Positions 45,518 through 54,162 of a stretch of DNA of 64,000 nucleotides are shown here, piece by piece (positions within the stretch are counted from its first letter, which is position 1; every line of letters starts with the position of its first letter). The stretch comes from an uncultured Flavobacteriales bacterium (lineage in GTDB: Bacteria > Bacteroidota > Bacteroidia > Flavobacteriales_D > Sanyastnellaceae): positions 1-64,000 of the forward strand of contig CALJFZ010000033.1 in NCBI GenBank assembly GCA_938074325.1. The letters run 5' to 3'. The notes beneath the pieces are model-generated. The model searched no databases and was not told the DNA's origin. It was given only the letters and a program-made list of their open reading frames with translations. Made by a program: the position numbers and the translations under genes.

Positions 45518-46597
45518 ATGGCATCCACTATTACATCCTACGAGACGCACCCGGTCGTTTTTCGACTGGAAGACCGTGCTGTGCGGCTGGCATGCCAAGC
45601 ATTGATGGAGGAGACCTCGGATGGGGCAACCATTGTGGATACGGTGGAGGAGCAATTGGTTGAGTGGTTGGTTACCCGTACCCCTGCCTTGCGCGCCCAG
45701 CCCGATGTGTTGGCCGATGAAATCAAGTCAGCAATCGGAGAGCAAGGATGGGATGGTTTCGGTTCGTGGGCTTGGTTCCCTTGGCGGCAGACCTGGGTGC
45801 GTTTGCTGCCGGAAGCGGCATTTGTATCCGTACGAACCAACCGCAACCGGAATAAGATTACGGAGGAAGAACAGGCCCTGCTCAAACAAAAGACCGTGGC
45901 AATCGCAGGGCTTTCAGTAGGGAGTTCACTGGCGATGACACTCGCCATGGAACGGACCTGTGGTCGATTGAAGTTGGCGGATTTTGATGTATTGGAATTG
46001 TCCAATTTGAACCGCATCCAGACCGGTGTGCACCATTTGGGTGTCCCCAAAGCAGTCGCCATTGCGCGGGCAATCACCGAAGTGGACCCTTATTTCGAGG
46101 TGGAATTGTACCGGGACGGGTTCACCACGGCCAATGCAGAAGACTTCATGGACGGCGTGGATTTGGTTTGCGATGCATGCGATCAGGTCCAAGCCAAAGC
46201 CAATCTCCGGTGGCACGCGCGGGCGAAGAACATTCCATTGATCATGGAAACATCGGACCGCGGCATGATTGATATTGAGCGGTACGACTTCCCCGAAACG
46301 CCCTACCTGCACGGCCGAATCTCCGATGCCCTGTTGCAGGAAATGCGGGAAGCATCCGGATGGAAGCCTGAATATTTTGATGCATTCATTGATGTGAGCC
46401 AAGCGTCTCCACGTGGAGTAGCCAGCTTACAAGAGGTAGGGAAGTCCTTGGTGGGTTGGCCGCAGCTCTACACCGATGTTGCAGGTGGAGGTGCGCACGC
46501 TGCACAAGTGATTCGAACAATTTTTCTCGGTGAGCCCGTTCAGGACGCTCGCCACTATCTGGAATGGAATGAGCAGCTCCTTGAATCCGTCAATTGA
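45518..46597 (+). CDS. ThiF/E1-like adenylyltransferase (Rv1355c type)
   Basis: A 359-residue protein with an N-terminal alpha/beta region (about 1-115, ending PWRQTWVRLLPEAAF) and a ThiF/MoeB/E1-like adenylation domain (about 115-300). The nucleotide loop GLSVGS is at 131-136. It is followed by LADFDVLELSNLNR at 153-166, with the conserved Asp pair and Arg, and by DACDQVQAK. There are no CxxC zinc pairs. The sequence pattern is that of the Rv1355c (annotated moeY) family. That family's second, nitroreductase-like half is missing here. E1-like enzymes adenylate a carboxyl end of a small protein or peptide; the substrate is unknown. The start may also be the ATG at 45467. It is first in a four-gene overlapping cluster. 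Confidence 0.82.
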   Translation: MASTITSYETHPVVFRLEDRAVRLACQALMEETSDGATIVDTVEEQLVEWLVTRTPALRAQPDVLADEIKSAIGEQGWDGFGSWAWFPWRQTWVRLLPEAAFVSVRTNRNRNKITEEEQALLKQKTVAIAGLSVGSSLAMTLAMERTCGRLKLADFDVLELSNLNRIQTGVHHLGVPKAVAIARAITEVDPYFEVELYRDGFTTANAEDFMDGVDLVCDACDQVQAKANLRWHARAKNIPLIMETSDRGMIDIERYDFPETPYLHGRISDALLQEMREASGWKPEYFDAFIDVSQASPRGVASLQEVGKSLVGWPQLYTDVAGGGAHAAQVIRTIFLGEPVQDARHYLEWNEQLLESVN

Positions 46598-47330
46598 TCG
46601 GGCCCGACAGGCAGAACGCATTGCGCTGGCTGAAGTGCACGTGTTCCGTGCGGACCAGCACGCGGACATCTGCCATGAATTGGTGGACGGCCACCAGGCG
46701 GTGCTCCAGGCGTACGGCATCAAGAAGTTGACGACGTTCAACCGGGACTGGATCGGAAATCCCAACGTAATCGTTATTGCGGCGATCGGAAAAGGATCAG
46801 GCGTGGACGGACGCACCCGCCGGGTGCTTGGTGGCGCGCGCATGCACGGTGCCCAAGCCGTCAATGAGTTGCCTTTGATGAAGGCCATCGGTGACCAAGA
46901 TCCTCAACTGGAGGAACACATGGCTACGTACGTGGAAGAGGGGGCTTACGAATTAGGTGGCATGTGGAATAGCATTGAAATGGCTGGCATGGGAGTCGAA
47001 GCGACGTTCATGATCCAAGCGGCCATGGCGACCCTCACCATGGTCGGTGGCAGGCACCTCTTTGCCCTCACTTCACCGGTTACGCGGCGCATGCAAAAGC
47101 CGCTCGCTTTTTTCACCGAGGAAGGCATCGGAGATGGAGGGTATTTCACTTATCCCACGCCGAAGTTGCGTGCAACCATCGCACGCTACACATTCCCTGA
47201 ACATTTGACCGATGTGTTGCCCGAGGTCCGAGCACTGCTCGAAGGCATTTGGCAAGATCCCGAAGGCATGGTGCACCACGTGCACGGCCCCAAGGGGGAG
47301 TTGGCCTTGAATTTTAGACTGGAAGTCTGA
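46569..47330 (+). CDS. GNAT-fold acyltransferase-like protein (autoinducer-synthase-like layout)
   Basis: A 253-residue soluble protein. The secondary-structure order and a few motifs resemble GNAT/N-acyl-amino-acid synthase/LuxI-type folds. These are an early EVHVFRADQHADICHEL strand-helix, VIVIAAIG...RRVLGGARMH as paired strands, GAYELGGMWNSIEMAGMGV as a core strand, and LFALTSPVTRRMQKPLAF as the late helix-strand. I recall uncharacterised Bacteroidota proteins with the same ELxGxWNS motif. No fold search was possible. It overlaps the ThiF gene by 29 bases, and its stop overlaps the sensor kinase ATG by one base, so the genes are translationally linked. A small-molecule product is inference. 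Confidence 0.6.
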   Translation: MSSSLNPSIDRARQAERIALAEVHVFRADQHADICHELVDGHQAVLQAYGIKKLTTFNRDWIGNPNVIVIAAIGKGSGVDGRTRRVLGGARMHGAQAVNELPLMKAIGDQDPQLEEHMATYVEEGAYELGGMWNSIEMAGMGVEATFMIQAAMATLTMVGGRHLFALTSPVTRRMQKPLAFFTEEGIGDGGYFTYPTPKLRATIARYTFPEHLTDVLPEVRALLEGIWQDPEGMVHHVHGPKGELALNFRLEV

Positions 47331-49468
47331 TGCAGGTTGCCGGACGAAAACATCGGCACCGGCTGTGGTGGATTGCGGTTTTCTTGGCCGCGGCATCTGC
47401 GCTTTCGGCTCAATCTATGATTGGGAAGCGTTTGGAGGTTTTGACCGATACGCTCACGGCGGATCTCATGGGCCTTCCGGCGGTCGTTGCGAGTACGGCT
47501 TGGGAGCCAGCTGAGCAAGTTGTTCCAAGTTTGGGATTGACCGATGAGGTCAGTTGGGTGCGCTTGCGGATTGATCCCCGGAGCGAAAATGGGCAGTTGA
47601 TCGAAATCCAAAACGCCGGCATCGATGAGCTCACGGGCTACATGGTTTGTGACGGAAAGGTGATCGCAACCTATGAGCGAGGTGCTTTGCAAACAGGGCC
47701 GTTTGATGCGACGTTCGGAACCTACCCGACCTTCCCGGTCCCGCTGGTTGAATGCGACGAATTGCATGCGGTTTTCCGGCTGAAATCTTCCAAACCGTTG
47801 TTGTTGCCCGTGCGAATTGCGGGGCCTCGTCAGGTGCTCAACGACGCGCATCAGCGCGACATCCTGTTTGCCGCTTACTTCGGCGTCATCTTGGTCATGC
47901 TCCTCTACAACCTGTTTCTGTTCTTCAGTGTAGGGGACCGGAGCTATCTGGAGTATTCCTTGTTCATTTTCATGATCGGTGGAACGCAGTTTGTCTTGAA
48001 CGGTTACGCGCCGTATTTCAATGTCAACGATTGGCCGTGGTTGAATGAGCGCATTACCCATTTGTTTGGTGTGCTCAGTGGACTCACGACCATCGTTTTC
48101 GCCCAGAACTTCCTGCGCTTGAGCCGGTACGTTCCTTGGTTACACAAGCTGTTGAATGGGTATTTTTTGGTGTATCTAGTCGCCTTGGTATTGACCTTGG
48201 CGGGCCAATTGACGTGGGCGTACAACGTCATCAATTTCTGCGCTGCTGCTATATTCTTCTTTATTCCTGGAGCGGTCATTACGATGCGCAAAGGGTACAG
48301 TCCGGCCAAGTACTTTTTGCTAGCCTTCTCGATTTTCATCGTTGCGGTGATCGTTTTTGTGATGAAGGATGCCGGAGTGATACCCTATAACCAATGGACG
48401 TTTTTCGCCTTGCCGCTCGGCAGTGCGATTGAGATGGTGCTGTTGAGTTTGGCATTGGCCAGCCGCATCAACCAATTGAAAAAGGAAAGCGCGCATGCCC
48501 GTGAGGAACAGTTGCGGATTTCCCAATTGAATGAACGGATTGTGCGCGAACAAAACACCAAGCTGGAAGAACGTGTTCGGGACCGCACGGCGGATTTGGA
48601 ACAAGTCAATGCGAGCATGCGTTCGACCTTGGATGAGCTTCAATCCGCCCAGCAGCAACTGGTCCAGTCTGAGAAGTTGGCCTCCATCGGTCAATTGACG
48701 GCGGGCATTGCCCATGAGCTGAATAACCCCATCAATTTTGTCGCTTCCAGTGCGCAATCGTTGCGGCGGGACTTCGAGGACCTCAACGAGATCATCGGCA
48801 TGGTAAAGGCCATGGACGCCTCGGACGATGCACTGGAAAATCAAGTTACCGCTATAAAGGAGAAGCTATCCCAGCTCGACATTGATTTCACGCAGCAAGA
48901 AATTGACGAGCTCCTCAATGGCATTGAAGACGGAACCAACCGTACCTCGGAAATCGTCAAAGGACTCCGAATCTTCAGCCGCATGGACGGAGATAATTTC
49001 ATTCAGGCCCAGTTGAACGAGCTCATTGAATCGACCCTGATTGTCCTGCGCAGCACCATCAAGGACCGCGCGGTGGTGGACCTTCAATTGGGGGATGATG
49101 TGCCCCCTGTGATGTGTCAGCCGGGTCGATTGAATCAGGTTTTCATGAACACCATCACCAACGCAGTTCAAGCCATGGACGGGCTGGACCGCGAAGTGGA
49201 GGAGAATTGCGTTTCCATCCGGACCGCTCGGGTCGAAAGCATCGGGCAGGATTGGGCCGAAGTGCGCATCAAGGACACAGGTGCGGGCATGTCCGATGCT
49301 GTAAAATCTCAAATTTTTGACCCGTTCTTCACCACCAAGCCCGTGGGTGAAGGCACCGGGCTCGGGTTGAGCATTGTGATGGGGATTCTAAGCGATCACA
49401 ATGCCGAAGTGGAGGTGGAATCAGAAGAAGGCACGGGCACTGAATTCATTATCCGATTTCCATTATGA
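47330..49468 (+). CDS. 7TM-DISM sensor histidine kinase
   Basis: A 712-residue membrane kinase. It has a signal peptide (to about 28), a 7TMR-DISMED2-type periplasmic beta domain (about 40-165), seven transmembrane helices (about 180-385), a coiled coil (about 385-440), then a histidine kinase core: H-box GIAHELNNPINFV near residue 460, N-box NTITNAVQAM, G1 DTGAGM and G2 GEGTGLGLS. The extracellular DISMED2 fold is carbohydrate-binding-like and is thought to bind small ligands. All catalytic boxes are intact. Its ATG overlaps the stop of the GNAT-like gene, and the response regulator starts inside its stop codon. Confidence 0.93.
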   Translation: MQVAGRKHRHRLWWIAVFLAAASALSAQSMIGKRLEVLTDTLTADLMGLPAVVASTAWEPAEQVVPSLGLTDEVSWVRLRIDPRSENGQLIEIQNAGIDELTGYMVCDGKVIATYERGALQTGPFDATFGTYPTFPVPLVECDELHAVFRLKSSKPLLLPVRIAGPRQVLNDAHQRDILFAAYFGVILVMLLYNLFLFFSVGDRSYLEYSLFIFMIGGTQFVLNGYAPYFNVNDWPWLNERITHLFGVLSGLTTIVFAQNFLRLSRYVPWLHKLLNGYFLVYLVALVLTLAGQLTWAYNVINFCAAAIFFFIPGAVITMRKGYSPAKYFLLAFSIFIVAVIVFVMKDAGVIPYNQWTFFALPLGSAIEMVLLSLALASRINQLKKESAHAREEQLRISQLNERIVREQNTKLEERVRDRTADLEQVNASMRSTLDELQSAQQQLVQSEKLASIGQLTAGIAHELNNPINFVASSAQSLRRDFEDLNEIIGMVKAMDASDDALENQVTAIKEKLSQLDIDFTQQEIDELLNGIEDGTNRTSEIVKGLRIFSRMDGDNFIQAQLNELIESTLIVLRSTIKDRAVVDLQLGDDVPPVMCQPGRLNQVFMNTITNAVQAMDGLDREVEENCVSIRTARVESIGQDWAEVRIKDTGAGMSDAVKSQIFDPFFTTKPVGEGTGLGLSIVMGILSDHNAEVEVESEEGTGTEFIIRFPL

Positions 49469-50001
49469 TCAACGTACTCTACCTCGATGACGAGGCCCAC
49501 AATTTGACGGCCTTTCGAGCAGCTTTCCGCCGCGATTTCCAGGTGCACGTCACCACGGAACCCACCGATGCGGTACGCATTTTGCGCGAGCATCCGATTG
49601 AAGTGATCATTTCGGATCAGAAGATGCCCAAGCTCAGTGGGGTGGAGTTTTTCGAGTTGATCGCGCCTGATTATCCGGATCCGGTGCGCATGCTGTTGAC
49701 CGGTCATGCCGACATCGACGCTGTCATCGACGCCATCAACAAAGGGCAGATTTACAAGTACATCGCGAAGCCGTGGAACGAGTCCGAGTTGCGCGATTTG
49801 GTCAAGGAGGCATCCGCTCTGTATCACGACCGACAGGCCATCGTTTTGCGCGGAGAGGATTTGCAGCAGCGAATGAGCAAGGCGGAGCAGGAGGCTGTGA
49901 AGATTCAAGCACTGACCTCAAGCCAAACAGCCCTTACGGCCGATGAGACCGCCCGGGTGTTTGAATTAGCCAACGCCATCCAACGCTTGCTGCAGGCGTA
50001 G
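49465..50001 (+). CDS. Response regulator receiver protein without output domain
   Basis: A 178-residue protein with a receiver domain at about 1-120: acidic pair Asp8-Asp9, phospho-acceptor Asp51 in ISDQKMP, threonine in LLTGH, and lysine in AKPWNE. This is the RpfG-like receiver type. The C terminus is only a coiled coil of about 60 residues; there is no DNA-binding, HD-GYP or GGDEF domain. It probably relays the signal to another protein or feeds back on a partner. The ATGA overlap with the kinase makes it the cognate partner. It converges with the M42 peptidase gene with a three-base gap. Confidence 0.92.
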   Translation: MINVLYLDDEAHNLTAFRAAFRRDFQVHVTTEPTDAVRILREHPIEVIISDQKMPKLSGVEFFELIAPDYPDPVRMLLTGHADIDAVIDAINKGQIYKYIAKPWNESELRDLVKEASALYHDRQAIVLRGEDLQQRMSKAEQEAVKIQALTSSQTALTADETARVFELANAIQRLLQA

Positions 50002-50004
50002 CGT

Positions 50005-51093
50005 TTATCGGATGTACTTGAAGTCCTCCCCGGGCTGAATGTTCTTCAGCGTGGCGATGATCAACTTGATGCAATTTTCGACGTCGTCGCGGTGCACCAT
50101 TTCAACGGTGGTGTGCATGTAGCGGAGCGGCAGGCTGATCAGCGCACTAGCCACCCCTTTGTTGGAGTAGGCGAATGCGTCGGTATCGGTGCCGGTGAAA
50201 CGGCTGGCCGCCATGCGCTGCAGCGGAATTTTTTCTGCGTCGGCTGTATCGATGATGCGCTGCAACAAGTTGTTCTGGACAGCGGGTCCATAGGTTACAC
50301 CGGGTCCCTTGCCCGCCGCGACATCGCCGTTGTCGATCTTGTTCATCATCGGGGTGTGCGTGCAGTGCGTTACATCAGTGACAATCGCTACATCTGGGTT
50401 GATGCGTTCGGCAATCATCTGCGCTCCGCGCAGGCCAATTTCTTCTTGAACGGAATTGGTGATGTACAGACCAAACGGAAGCTTGGTGCCTTCCTCGTGG
50501 AGGAGGCGAGCGACTTCAGCGATCATGAATCCTCCGGCGCGGTTGTCCAGCGCACGGGCAACGTACCAGTCCTTGTTTAGGACCATAAACGTGTCTTCAT
50601 AGGTCACCACGCATCCGACGTGAATGCCCATTTTTTCGACCTCTTTTTTGTCTTTGGCTCCAACGTCCAAGAAGATGTTCTTCATGGTCGGTGCTTCCTC
50701 CTTACCAGCAGTGCGGGTATGGATGGCGGGCCAGCCGAAGACGCCCTTTACAATTCCTTTTGGCGTGTGGATATCGACCCGCTTGGAAGGGGCGATTTGG
50801 TGGTCACTGCCGCCGTTTCGACGCAGGTAGATGTAGCCGTCGGCCGTGATGTAATGCACGAAGTAGCTGATTTCATCGGCATGCGCTTCGATGACGACTT
50901 TGTAGGGAGCATCGGGGTTTACCACGCCGACAACGGTGCCGTAGGTGTCGACGATGTGCTCGTCGATATACGGGCGGATGTAGTCCAACCAAAGCTGCTG
51001 TCCGCTGCTTTCAAATCCCGTTGGGCTTGGGTTATTGAGGTAGGCTTCTAAAAATTTCTCAGAAGCTTTGTTGAGGATCGATTTCTTTGCCAT
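50005..51093 (-). CDS. M42 family metallo-aminopeptidase
   Basis: A 362-residue cytosolic peptidase of the M42 (PepA/FrvX/TET) family, which forms dodecameric shells that trim peptides. Metal and catalytic residues are visible in EAHADEISY, ALDNRAGG, SVQEEIGLRGAQ, VTDVTHCTH and the late MHTTVEMVHRDD histidine. I start at MAKKSILNK (51093) rather than ten codons upstream. It stands alone on the minus strand, with the terminator of the beta-oxidation operon just upstream. Confidence 0.93.
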   Translation of the reverse strand: MAKKSILNKASEKFLEAYLNNPSPTGFESSGQQLWLDYIRPYIDEHIVDTYGTVVGVVNPDAPYKVVIEAHADEISYFVHYITADGYIYLRRNGGSDHQIAPSKRVDIHTPKGIVKGVFGWPAIHTRTAGKEEAPTMKNIFLDVGAKDKKEVEKMGIHVGCVVTYEDTFMVLNKDWYVARALDNRAGGFMIAEVARLLHEEGTKLPFGLYITNSVQEEIGLRGAQMIAERINPDVAIVTDVTHCTHTPMMNKIDNGDVAAGKGPGVTYGPAVQNNLLQRIIDTADAEKIPLQRMAASRFTGTDTDAFAYSNKGVASALISLPLRYMHTTVEMVHRDDVENCIKLIIATLKNIQPGEDFKYIR

Positions 51094-51097
51094 TCCA

Positions 51098-51141
51098 CAA
51101 AAATACCGGCCGACACAGCGCAAATTGCTGATGCCGGCCGG
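51098..51141 (-). terminator. Terminator of the beta-oxidation operon
   Basis: Outer arms CCGGCCG (51106-51112) and CGGCCGG (51135-51141), with an inner CAGC/GCTG stem (51116-51119 with 51127-51130), make a long hairpin. On the minus strand it is followed by TATTTTTG. It lies 33 bases after the acyl-CoA dehydrogenase stop. Confidence 0.8.
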
Positions 51142-51173
51142 ATTGATTTCAACAAAGATTTCACCCTTTCAGG

Positions 51174-52964
51174 TCAGAGGGTGTAAGCGTTTTTTTCAAT
51201 TACGTGCATCGCAATCAATTGCCGTGCCGCCTTGGTGTTCAGGTCTTCGGTTTTGCAGAAGCGTTTCATGCCCATGAGCATCATCTTCAACTCATCGCCT
51301 TCGGCGAATCCGAGCAGGGCTTCTTTACCAGCGCTGTGAATCCACTCGCTGGCTTCATAGGTGTAGACATTCATGATGGCCATCTGCACCTCGAGGTCGT
51401 TCGTGCCTCCTTTTTGCTGGGCCAACTTTTGCACGCGCAACACGGTGGACTCTATGGTGTATGTCCAAATGGCCATGTCGGCGATGTTCATGAGGATTTC
51501 CTGCTCCTTGGCGAGGCTCATCATCAATTTTTGGACCGCCGCACCGGCGACGAGCAGAATGGCTTTTTTGAGGTTGGCCACATAGCCCAATTGCCGTTCG
51601 AAGGGGTCGCTTGACGGTGAAGCAAAGTCCGGCACCCCAGTCAATTCATTGGCCACGGCCATCGCTGGCGTCATGAGATCCATTTCTCCCTTCATGGCCT
51701 TCTTGAGGATCATGTCGACGGTCAACATGCGGTTGATCTCATTCGTGCCTTCGAAGATTCGATTGATCCGTGCGTCTCGGTAGGCCAACTCCGCGCGCGT
51801 CTCCGCGCTGTAGCCCATGCCGCCGTGGATTTGAACGGCTTCGTCCACACAGTAGTCGAGCACCTCTGAGCCCAGCACTTTCATCATGGCGCATTCCGGA
51901 GCGAAATCGGCGATGCCTTTCAACGTTGCATCGCCGTGGTCCATGCCGCCTGCTTTCAGCGCTGCGATGGCGTCGTCGATGTTTTGCGTCGCTCGGTAAA
52001 CTGCGGACTCGCAGGTATACAGCCGGATGGCACTCTCGGCGATTTTGTATCGGATGGCGCCATACTTCGAAATGGGCCGTCCAAACTGCTCGCGTTCGTT
52101 GGCATATTGCGTGGCATAGCTGCAGGCATCTTTTGCAGCACCCAGTACCGCTCCGCCCAACTTGATTCGACCGATGTTCAAAATATTCACGGCAATCTTG
52201 AAGCCTTGCTGGCGCTCGTATAGCAAGTTTTCGACTGGAACGTGGACATCGTTGAAGAATATTTGTCGCGTCGACGATCCTTTGATGCCGAGCTTCTTTT
52301 CTTCCGGGTTTTTTGTGATGCCCTCGCTGTGTCCATCCACGATGAATGCGGTGAGTTTTTCGTCGTCATCGATCTTGGCAAACACAATCATCACATCGGC
52401 GAATCCCCCGTTGGTGATCCACATTTTCTGGCCGTTGACGATGTAATGCTTGCCGTCGTCTGAGAGCTTGGCCTTCGTCTTGCCGCTGTTGGCATCCGAT
52501 CCTGCACTGGGCTCTGTCAGGCAGTAACAACCCTTGAGTTCACCGGAAGCAAGCCCCGGGATCCACCTCTGTTTCTGTTCTTCGTTGCCGTAATACAGAA
52601 TGGGCAGCATGCCAATCCCCGTATGGGCACTGAAGCTCACACTGAAGGAGTGAGCCCCGCCGATGGCTTCCGTGATGAGCATGGTGGTTTTGAAGTCCAA
52701 CCCCATGCCGCCGTATTCTTCAGGTACGGAGCTCCCGAGCAGGCCGAGTTCCCCGGTTTCTTCCATGAGCTTCGGCGTCAATCCTTCTTCTTGGGCCTCG
52801 ATGCGATCGAGGTTGGGAATGATGCGTTGGTTGACAAAATCCAACGTCATCTCCTTCATCATGATTTGCTCCTCCGTCCATTCTTCTGGGATGAAGATGT
52901 CGGCTGCTGCAGTGGGGCGGATGAGGAATTCGCCGCCGCGGATGGCTGTGTTGTTTTCAGGCAT
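51174..52964 (-). CDS. Acyl-CoA dehydrogenase
   Basis: A 596-residue FAD enzyme that introduces the trans-2 double bond in the first step of beta-oxidation. Typical motifs are CYCLTEPSAGSDANS near residue 155 (FAD/substrate), WITNGGFAD, and the catalytic glutamate region RIFEGTNEINR near residue 415. A C-terminal extension of about 160 helical residues, as in VLCAD-like long-chain enzymes, accounts for the length above the usual 380. It is last in a unit marR, hydratase/dehydrogenase, thiolase, dehydrogenase. Electrons would pass to ETF, which is not in the window. Confidence 0.94.
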   Translation of the reverse strand: MPENNTAIRGGEFLIRPTAAADIFIPEEWTEEQIMMKEMTLDFVNQRIIPNLDRIEAQEEGLTPKLMEETGELGLLGSSVPEEYGGMGLDFKTTMLITEAIGGAHSFSVSFSAHTGIGMLPILYYGNEEQKQRWIPGLASGELKGCYCLTEPSAGSDANSGKTKAKLSDDGKHYIVNGQKMWITNGGFADVMIVFAKIDDDEKLTAFIVDGHSEGITKNPEEKKLGIKGSSTRQIFFNDVHVPVENLLYERQQGFKIAVNILNIGRIKLGGAVLGAAKDACSYATQYANEREQFGRPISKYGAIRYKIAESAIRLYTCESAVYRATQNIDDAIAALKAGGMDHGDATLKGIADFAPECAMMKVLGSEVLDYCVDEAVQIHGGMGYSAETRAELAYRDARINRIFEGTNEINRMLTVDMILKKAMKGEMDLMTPAMAVANELTGVPDFASPSSDPFERQLGYVANLKKAILLVAGAAVQKLMMSLAKEQEILMNIADMAIWTYTIESTVLRVQKLAQQKGGTNDLEVQMAIMNVYTYEASEWIHSAGKEALLGFAEGDELKMMLMGMKRFCKTEDLNTKAARQLIAMHVIEKNAYTL

Positions 52965-52975
52965 CGTTCAATTCA

Positions 52976-54157
52976 TTAAGCGTTCAACATTTCAAAGACG
53001 CCGGCGGCCCCTTGGCCTGTTCCGACGCACATGGTCACCATCCCGTAACGGGCTTGGCGAGTCTGCAATTCGTGCATGAGTTGCACGGTCAATTTTGATC
53101 CGGTGCATCCCAGCGGGTGCCCCAGTGCGATGGCGCCGCCATTGGGGTTCACCAGCGAGGGGTCCAAACCGAGTTCCTTGACCACCGCGACCGATTGGGA
53201 GGCGAAGGCCTCGTTGAGTTCGACGGCACCTAGATCTTGGGCAGTGACACCTGCTTTCTTCAGCGCTTCGGGCACCGCGTGTATAGGGCCGACGCCCATG
53301 ATGCGCGGCTCCAAACCGCTCACGTGGTAACTGGCCAGTCGCGCGATGGGTTCCACGTTCAATTCTTTGAGCATGCGCTCGGATACGACGAGTACAAAGG
53401 CAGCTCCATCGGACGTCTGCGAGCTGTTCCCAGCTGTGACGGTCCCGCCTTGGGCGAATACCGGCTTGAGGCGTGCCAGCCCTTCCGGAGAAGAATCACG
53501 CCGAACGCCTTCGTCGGTATCGACCACGTGGGTGCGTTCTTGGCGCTTTTCTTGGGCATCGAGGTAGACCTCGTTGACTGTGATGGGGGCAATGCCCGGG
53601 GCGAATTTGCCGGCGTCAATCGCGGCTGCAGCGCGCTGGTGGCTCTGCAGGGCGAAGGCGTCTTGGTCTTCACGTGAGACGCCAAAATCTTTCGCGACGG
53701 CTTCAGCCGTGAGGCCCATTCCCCAATACCAATCGGGGTTGTTTTTCGCTACCCGGGCGTTGGGGACAATGCGCCAACCGCCGAAAGGAATGGGAGACAT
53801 GGTTTCGATGCCTCCGGCCAAAATGCAATCGGCGATGCCGGCATGGATCTTGGCCGAAGCTATGGCGATGGTTTCCAATCCCGATGCGCAGTACCGATTG
53901 ACGGTCATACCGGGCACTTTTTCCGTATCCAATCCCATCAAGCTAACCATGCGGCCGATGTTCAGTCCTTGCTCTGCTTCCGGCGTGGCGTTACCGACAA
54001 TGACGTCGTCGATGCGTTCGCGATCAAGCTGCGGGAAATCTGAGAGCAGTTTGCGAATGACTTGCTCGCCCAAATCATCGGGCCGAACAAAACGAAAAGC
54101 GCCTTTGCCGGATTTGCCTACCGGCGAACGGTATCCTCCTATGATGTATGCGTTCAT
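52976..54157 (-). CDS. fadA: Acetyl-CoA acyltransferase (thiolase)
   Basis: A 393-residue thiolase that cleaves 3-ketoacyl-CoA with CoA, the last step of beta-oxidation. The nucleophilic cysteine is in NRYCASGLETI near residue 88; the C-terminal motifs are LGHPLGCTGS (His) and MCVGTGQG (second Cys). The start MNAYIIGGYRSPVG gives the canonical N terminus; a longer frame upstream overlaps the preceding gene. Five bases separate it from the hydratase/dehydrogenase gene and eleven from the acyl-CoA dehydrogenase. A degradative thiolase is favoured by context. Confidence 0.94.
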   Translation of the reverse strand: MNAYIIGGYRSPVGKSGKGAFRFVRPDDLGEQVIRKLLSDFPQLDRERIDDVIVGNATPEAEQGLNIGRMVSLMGLDTEKVPGMTVNRYCASGLETIAIASAKIHAGIADCILAGGIETMSPIPFGGWRIVPNARVAKNNPDWYWGMGLTAEAVAKDFGVSREDQDAFALQSHQRAAAAIDAGKFAPGIAPITVNEVYLDAQEKRQERTHVVDTDEGVRRDSSPEGLARLKPVFAQGGTVTAGNSSQTSDGAAFVLVVSERMLKELNVEPIARLASYHVSGLEPRIMGVGPIHAVPEALKKAGVTAQDLGAVELNEAFASQSVAVVKELGLDPSLVNPNGGAIALGHPLGCTGSKLTVQLMHELQTRQARYGMVTMCVGTGQGAAGVFEMLNA

Positions 54158-54162
54158 GGCGA

